A DNA stretch of 64,000 nt from Thermodesulforhabdaceae bacterium. GTDB taxonomy: Bacteria; Desulfobacterota; Syntrophobacteria; Syntrophobacterales; Thermodesulforhabdaceae. Positions within the stretch are counted from its first letter, which is position 1. The number at the start of each line of letters is the position of its first letter. The notes under the pieces are model-generated. The model was given only the letters and a program-made list of their open reading frames with translations. It was not told where the DNA came from and ran no database searches. Of this stretch, positions 59,505 to 64,000 are shown piece by piece. The position numbers were made by a program, and so were the translations under genes. The stretch spans positions 840,584 to 904,583 of the forward strand of contig JBBFKT010000001.1 of assembly GCA_037482015.1 (NCBI GenBank), written 5' to 3'.

Positions 59505-61735
59505 TAAACTTTTCAGAAACTGTTACCGAGTATGCCAAAAAAATAGAAGGGGTTCTTGAAACTGTTGCTAATCAGGGATTAATAGCCACTGAAGAGCTAT
59601 CTTCATGGATTGATCAGCTTAAAGCTATACAGGATGCGATCTCCGGACGTGTTGTTCGCATAGCCGTAACAGGAGCAGTCAAATCTGGAAAGAGCACTCT
59701 TGTGAATGCCCTTTTAGGTGAGGATTTACTGAAACGTGGTGCTGGTATAGTGACATCCTGTGTGACTCGCATCCGAACCACCAGGGACGAAAAGGGTGGC
59801 TGGGCGGAATTTAAATCCTGGAAAGAAATAAATAGTGATATTACAAAGACTTACTGTGGGTTGAGGTTGTTAGACCAGGAAGACTTTCCTTATAGAGACA
59901 AATTGGAAATAAGGAGCAAATCTGATCGAGATCTTATAAAAAGGCTTCTAGAACAACTTAGAAAGTCACAAAGTTTGGGAAGGCTTTCTTTCGATCCATA
60001 TAGCATGATGCTTTATAGCTACCTTGAAGGTTATGAGTATTTTGAAAATATGCTTGATACTGATACTCCGGTGAGGCGCCTTTTTAATGAACTCAGTCTT
60101 CCCGAACATCAAATTTATGTGAGTTCAGAACATCTCTGGGTTTTTACGAAGGACATAAAACTCTTTTTCCCCACGCCATGGCTTAGAGAAAATGTGGAAA
60201 TTGCCGATTGCCAGGGGGGTGATTCTCCCAATCCGGCTCATTTTGCGCTCCTTCAAGACTACCTTGTTCGTTGTCACGGCGTAATTTATGTGATCCAGAG
60301 CAGAGTGGGGCTCCGAAATGCCGATTTTAGAATATTGGGCTTAATAAAGAAATTGGGACTTATGCCCATGACCGCAGTAGTGATTAACATGGACATGAGT
60401 GAACACGAGTCACGGGACGATTTTGAAAGACTAAGAAATAGAATCAAGGATGAACTGGGCTGGTTTGGTCAGGATGTGCCTGTTTACGCTGTGGCGGCAC
60501 TTCCGGAAATGGTGGCGACTGTAGGGGAAGGGGCTAACCCTTTGGAACGAGAAAGAACCCTTTTTTGGGCAGAAAGAATTCCTGAACTTTGCGACCTTTC
60601 GAGGAGAGAATTAGGAACCCTTAAAGAGCATATCCAGCGAATGGTGGACTCCAGCACTGAAGAACTCCTTAACGGATGTTGCTCCCGACTTTTTTTTCTC
60701 GCGACGCAGATGTGTAACGCCTTTCAAGCGCGTATCCAGATGTTCAGTATGGATGTTAAAGAACTGATTTCAGCCGTTGAAGATTTAGCAAAATGTCAGG
60801 CTGTTTTGAAGGCGACCCTGGATACTTTTGAGAGGGCAGTTGCGGAATTTGCTGTTTCGGCGGTTAATGATGCAAGATATGAAGTTTTACGATTCTTTGA
60901 TCCCGAAAAGAGCCCTCTAGTTGGAGAAGTCCTGGATGCAATAGATAGCTATCAATGTCGGGCTGGGGAAGATATAAGTGATCCTAGACATCTTCCGCAA
61001 AAGCTTTACGAATTTTATATAGAGGTAAGAAATGAACTTGCTCGAGTTGTTGCCGAAAAAGCTCATGGCATAATCGTTGAATTTTCTAGAACTCAAGAGC
61101 GAGCCATATACGAAAAATTAAGACAAATCTTTCAAACCTTCATGTCGGTTTTTAAAGTGGCCTTTGATGGATACCAGAAAACTTTTTCTGAGAAGTTGGG
61201 TTTTGAAATAAAAGCTATATCTTACGATCTTCCTAAGGATTGGAAAAATCTGCATGATCTTTACCCTCCTTCTCTTGGTTTATTTGTTCAAGAGCAAGGT
61301 TTGGGGATGGTTACCCTTTTAGTTAAGTTCGGTCTTGGAAAAGCCATTGATACTCTTTCCAGTCTTCGAGATAAGTTGGGACGTCGTCGTAGCAGTAAAA
61401 GGCTTAAAGGTTCTTATAGAAAAGGATTCCGGAGCGAAGCTGAGCAGCTTGTAAAAAGTGAAGTGCGGGCGGAGATGCTTGATGCCTTTGATTGGTATGC
61501 GGACAAATTTATGAAGGAATACCTTTTCCCACTTATTGATAACGGCATAATCTGGCTGATTCGTGAGATACGGCTTAGAGTCGAAACATCGATGATCGAT
61601 TTCCATCACGTAGTTGAAATGAGCCGCCTCCGTAGCGAAGAGCGAGATCAGCAGATAAAAATTCTGGAAGATGCTACAGAACGGCTTAAAGAGCTTTCTT
61701 TAAATCTGGCTACAAAATTAAAGGATTCCGGTTAG
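59501..61735 (+). CDS. Dynamin-like / large GTPase
   Basis: This 744-residue protein has a P-loop GAVKSGKSTLVN (from residue 58), TSCVTRIRT as a G2-like threonine, DCQGG (236-240) as G3, and a non-canonical G4 NMDM (296-299) in place of N/TKxD. Long helices follow, with a hydrophobic segment at about 600-620 (LFVQEQGLGMVTLLVKFGLG) that could be a membrane paddle. This resembles bacterial dynamin-like proteins involved in membrane remodelling. It is coupled to a diguanylate cyclase gene, an unusual partner. Confidence 0.8.
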   Translation: MINFSETVTEYAKKIEGVLETVANQGLIATEELSSWIDQLKAIQDAISGRVVRIAVTGAVKSGKSTLVNALLGEDLLKRGAGIVTSCVTRIRTTRDEKGGWAEFKSWKEINSDITKTYCGLRLLDQEDFPYRDKLEIRSKSDRDLIKRLLEQLRKSQSLGRLSFDPYSMMLYSYLEGYEYFENMLDTDTPVRRLFNELSLPEHQIYVSSEHLWVFTKDIKLFFPTPWLRENVEIADCQGGDSPNPAHFALLQDYLVRCHGVIYVIQSRVGLRNADFRILGLIKKLGLMPMTAVVINMDMSEHESRDDFERLRNRIKDELGWFGQDVPVYAVAALPEMVATVGEGANPLERERTLFWAERIPELCDLSRRELGTLKEHIQRMVDSSTEELLNGCCSRLFFLATQMCNAFQARIQMFSMDVKELISAVEDLAKCQAVLKATLDTFERAVAEFAVSAVNDARYEVLRFFDPEKSPLVGEVLDAIDSYQCRAGEDISDPRHLPQKLYEFYIEVRNELARVVAEKAHGIIVEFSRTQERAIYEKLRQIFQTFMSVFKVAFDGYQKTFSEKLGFEIKAISYDLPKDWKNLHDLYPPSLGLFVQEQGLGMVTLLVKFGLGKAIDTLSSLRDKLGRRRSSKRLKGSYRKGFRSEAEQLVKSEVRAEMLDAFDWYADKFMKEYLFPLIDNGIIWLIREIRLRVETSMIDFHHVVEMSRLRSEERDQQIKILEDATERLKELSLNLATKLKDSG

Positions 61736-61780
61736 ATCCGAAGGGATGGTTATTTTGAGCAAGTTCACAGTTTGATGTTA

Positions 61781-61938
61781 TTCGGAAATTATCCCTTATT
61801 TTGGATTTTTTTAACTCCCTATGTTTTGATGACGTTGAAACAGGATCGTTGGAGTAGAGCCTCATGGGTAGGGGCATGGCATGCCATGTCCCTAAGATAG
61901 GTCAACCGCGATGGTTATCAGCGCGATCTTTTCCGAAC
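61781..61938. repeat. Dispersed 160-bp element, copy B
   Basis: This aligns end to end with 2008-2167. It starts TTCGGAAATT and ends with the inverted TTTTCCGAAC, and its central palindrome (61868-61895) carries two changes relative to the perfect copy A. Confidence 0.8.
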
Positions 61939-62032
61939 ATCCTTTCTCAGTTTTGAGTTCTACAAAATTTTTAGAACGCCCTTGTTATAAAATCTAGTTT
62001 AAGTGAGTTTATCACCTTCGTCTGTTTAATTT

Positions 62033-62122
62033 ATGCAACACTTTCCTTCCAGATTGCTTCATTGCAACACATTATTTCAAGCCCCCAGAGATAACCCCGT
62101 AGCAAACTATTGCATAATGCAA
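62033..62122. promoter_or_regulatory. Repeated TTGCAAC-type sites, candidate enhancer of a sigma-54 promoter
   Basis: ATGCAACAC (62033-62041), ATTGCAACAC (62061-62070) and the near-perfect palindrome TTGCATAATGCAA (62110-62122) lie about 75-165 bp upstream of the sigma-54-like promoter. Confidence 0.5.
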
Positions 62123-62196
62123 CGATTTTGATGTGTGTTTTGAGTTTGTAACCTAATTGTTCAATGATCACAGGATCTTAATCTCGGAAATATTTT

Positions 62197-62212
62197 GGGC
62201 ACGATTCTTGAG
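62197..62212 (+). promoter_or_regulatory. Sigma-54-like promoter of the small membrane protein / TauE operon
   Basis: GGGCACG-N4-TTGAG has GG at 62198-62199 and GA at 62210-62211 with the obligatory 12-nt spacing. The -12 element has A in place of C. Confidence 0.55.
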
Positions 62213-62274
62213 AAAGACACAGGTGGATGATGCCTTAAGGCTAATGAATAGACAGTTTATAAGGAGGAGAGAAT

Positions 62275-62589
62275 ATGGCAAGAGAAAATGTAGCGAAGAA
62301 TCATTTACTTAGGAAGGTTATAGGTTATGGAGTCCTGACCGCAACTCTGTATGCTGCTGTGTTTTTGAATTCTACGACAATCTTAAAATTATGCGCCAAA
62401 GGTGGGATTTACGCAGCTTTTCCAATAGCTATAGCTTTTGTGTTTTCCTTTGCTCACGGTGCTTTCGCTAACTATCTTTGGCAGTTTCTCGGAATTGAAG
62501 CTTTGAAGCAGCCTAAAGTGGAAGCCGAAAAGGTGGCAGAAGTGGCAAAGAGGCCGGAGGTCAGGAGAAGACCAAGAATTCAGGCATAA
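62275..62589 (+). CDS. Small membrane protein preceding the TauE/SafE permease
   Basis: This 104-residue protein has two membrane segments (VIGYGVLTATLYAAVFLNS; GGIYAAFPIAIAFVFSFAHGAFANYLW) and a charged Lys/Glu/Arg tail. I know no assigned function. It lies 24 nt before the permease gene and shares its promoter, so it is probably an accessory of the permease. Start: AAGGAGGAG before ATG 62275. Confidence 0.7.
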   Translation: MARENVAKNHLLRKVIGYGVLTATLYAAVFLNSTTILKLCAKGGIYAAFPIAIAFVFSFAHGAFANYLWQFLGIEALKQPKVEAEKVAEVAKRPEVRRRPRIQA

Positions 62590-62613
62590 ACATAAAAGAA
62601 AGGAGATGGAAAT

Positions 62614-63708
62614 ATGCAGGACTTGTTTAATAGTGCAAACTTCATTGATTTAGATGTATGGGCGATTTTATTCCTGGTAATAGTTGGGTTTATTGGTGGG
62701 CTGGTCAGCGGTTTTATCGGTTCTGGAGGAGCCTTTGTGCTTACTCCTGGTATGATGAGCCTTGGAGTTCCAGGATCAGTGGCTGTAGCAAGCAATATGT
62801 GTCATAAATTTCCTAAGGCTTTGGTTGGAGCTTACAAACGCTGGAAATATGGCCAGGTGGATATCAAGCTTGGACTTGCGATGGCTCTTTTTGCTAGCGT
62901 TGGTGTGCAAGTGGGGATAAAGATTCAGCATATGGTGCTCGAAAAATGGGGTAAAGCCGGTTCTAACCTTTATGTGAGTGTTGCTTTTATAGTTGTTCTT
63001 CTTACCGTTGGAGGCTATGTGCTGTGGGATGCCTACAAAAGCATTAGAGGTAACAACATAACCAAAGTTCAGGGAAGCTCTTCCCTTGCTAAGAAGCTCC
63101 AATCCATATATCTTCCGCCCATGATTCACTTCAAAACAGCTAATGTGCGAATTTCTCTCTGGGTGGTTCTTCCTGTGGGATTTGCAACCGGTATGCTTGC
63201 AGCCACCATTGCCGTTGGAGGCTTTATCGGTGTGCCTGGCATGATGTATGTTATCGGAGCTTCGAGTCTTGTGGCGTCTGCGACGGAACTTGTCGTTGCT
63301 TTCTGTATGGGACTTGGAGGTTCAATAAACTGGGCGATACACGGCATGATTGATATTCGTCTTACCCTTCTTATTCTCCTTGGGTCGCTTTTGGGTGTTC
63401 AGTTGGGAGCTATTGGCACCACTTACGTCAAGGAATACATGATTAAGGTTGTTATGGGCACCATTATGTACATAGTGGTTATAAGTAGGTTTTTTGCTGT
63501 TCCGCGATATCTCACGCAGTTGAATCTTATTTCTATGCCTGAAAAGACCCTTAAGATTCTTGACATAGTTAGTTTTCTATTCATGTGCCTTGCCCTTTTG
63601 ACTGGAGCTGTAATAATTCTTTCGAACATGTGGATTGCGAGAAAGCGAGCTATTAAAGCAGCGGAGGAAGCGGCGCATCAAGTGGAAGAAGTTGCCAGCA
63701 CTGCCTAG
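62614..63708 (+). CDS. TauE/SafE-family permease (sulfite/organosulfonate exporter type)
   Basis: This 364-residue permease has about eight membrane segments. It shows the duplicated TauE/SafE motif, first as GFIGGLVSGFIGSGGAFVLTPGMMSLGVPGSVAVASNMCHKFPKALVGAYKRW and again as VGFATGMLAATIAVGGFIGVPGMMYVIGASSLVASATELVVAFCMG. Family members export sulfite or sulfoacetate or import related anions. In a probable sulfate reducer a sulfur-oxyanion substrate is likely but not proved. AAGGAG precedes the ATG. Confidence 0.88.
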   Translation: MQDLFNSANFIDLDVWAILFLVIVGFIGGLVSGFIGSGGAFVLTPGMMSLGVPGSVAVASNMCHKFPKALVGAYKRWKYGQVDIKLGLAMALFASVGVQVGIKIQHMVLEKWGKAGSNLYVSVAFIVVLLTVGGYVLWDAYKSIRGNNITKVQGSSSLAKKLQSIYLPPMIHFKTANVRISLWVVLPVGFATGMLAATIAVGGFIGVPGMMYVIGASSLVASATELVVAFCMGLGGSINWAIHGMIDIRLTLLILLGSLLGVQLGAIGTTYVKEYMIKVVMGTIMYIVVISRFFAVPRYLTQLNLISMPEKTLKILDIVSFLFMCLALLTGAVIILSNMWIARKRAIKAAEEAAHQVEEVASTA

Positions 63709-63746
63709 TGACTTTGCTACCCTTCCATCATAACCCCCAAGACCCC

Positions 63747-63786
63747 GGCGGGAGCACAACGTAGTTCAATGCTCCCGCCTTATAAT
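63747..63786 (+). terminator. Terminator after the TauE/SafE gene
   Basis: A perfect 10-bp stem, GGCGGGAGCA (63747-63756) with TGCTCCCGCC (63770-63779), is followed by TTATAATTT. The T-tract is short. Confidence 0.7.
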
Positions 63787-63878
63787 TTAACCGTTATCTC
63801 TTTAGATCCTTGAGCAAAGTTCAAAAATATTTAAAAACAAAAATGGTAATAAAAAGAAGGCCATTGTGAGGTGCCCAA

Positions 63879-64000
63879 ATGATCAAAAAAAAACCCAGGT
63901 TTGCCCTGAACATTCGCCAGAAGGTCGTTTTAAGCTTTATTTTTTACGCTCTGGTGGTTCTCACCATAGGTTATTATTCGTACACTAACTTGGAAAGAAT
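63879..64000 (+). CDS. Membrane sensor protein, probably histidine kinase, N-terminal part (cut by window edge)
   Basis: ATG 63879, with GAGGTG 6 nt upstream, opens a frame to the window end: 40 residues with a basic start (MIKKKPRFALNIRQKVV) and one membrane helix (LSFIFYALVVLTIGYYSY). The N-terminus looks like that of periplasmic-sensing kinases or chemoreceptors. If it is an NtrB-type kinase it may control the sigma-54-like promoter at 62197-62212 through a regulator outside the window. Confidence 0.6.
   Translation, partial: MIKKKPRFALNIRQKVVLSFIFYALVVLTIGYYSYTNLER

Larger units (their letters stand above)
61736..62274. other. 539-bp intergenic region
   Basis: This gap contains repeat copy B (61781-61938), repeated TTGCAAC-type sites (62033-62122) and a sigma-54-like promoter (62197-62212). 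No coding region was found. Confidence 0.7.

Overview
The window reads as a chromosome segment of a strictly anaerobic bacterium, most likely a Desulfobacterota (deltaproteobacterial) sulfate reducer or syntroph. This is inferred from gene content: a heterodisulfide-reductase-like HdrCBA set, a Ni CO dehydrogenase (cooS), a Na+-pumping decarboxylase linked to a glutaryl-CoA dehydrogenase, selenium metabolism with a selenocysteine-containing SelD, DUF3786 and YcaO-TPR proteins, a TauE/SafE permease and sigma-54 regulation. Gene density is high. No rRNA, tRNA, CRISPR array or intact insertion sequence was found. Both window ends cut a gene: a MidA-type methyltransferase on the left and a membrane sensor kinase on the right.

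Layout. 1-13 kb: housekeeping genes (rpsT, proC, dprA-topA-pilD-rsmE), a glycosyltransferase, a YkgJ protein, an LPG-synthase-like membrane protein and a sensor kinase with a degenerate ATP-binding domain. 13-15 kb: a secreted alkaline phosphatase with a heptamer tandem repeat in its leader. 15-21.5 kb: an IclR-regulated operon encoding a CaiB-type CoA-transferase, a membrane-bound biotin decarboxylase (alpha, beta, gamma, delta) and an acyl-CoA dehydrogenase. Its residues (Arg84, Val363-Glu364) fit a non-decarboxylating glutaryl-CoA dehydrogenase, so the operon probably converts glutarate to crotonyl-CoA while exporting Na+. 21.5-32.4 kb: a histidine kinase, NtrC-type activator and archaemetzincin operon lies divergent to a GcvH-like/hdrC/hdrB/hdrA operon. 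A near-consensus sigma-54 promoter and an upstream inverted repeat sit between them. The HdrA is a 1494-residue HdrA-GltD-HdrA fusion.

32.4-39.2 kb: a monoheme cytochrome, then a leftward series of selD (in-frame UGA), yedF, DUF4301, a DUF1285-like gene, dtd, namZ and a hypothetical. 39.3-46.2 kb: asnS, then a probable operon with a zinc-cluster protein, DUF3786, a Mre11/SbcD-like phosphoesterase, a coiled-coil protein, an SbcC/Rad50 C-terminal half without Walker A, and an LpoA-like lipoprotein. 46.2-51 kb: tandem coiled-coil membrane paralogues, an interleaved inverted-repeat (pseudoknot-like) leader before an FmdB-type gene, class II aldolase, a radical SAM protein and a DUF1640-like protein. 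51-64 kb: cooS, ade, smr, rnd-ycaO/TPR, a diguanylate cyclase coupled to a dynamin-like GTPase, then a small membrane protein and TauE/SafE permease behind a second sigma-54-like promoter.

A roughly 160-bp dispersed element with a 28-nt palindrome at its centre occurs twice, near 2.0-2.2 kb and 61.8-61.9 kb. A shorter related palindrome lies at 32.47 kb. Calls rest on reading translations, motifs and spacing by eye; no database search was run.
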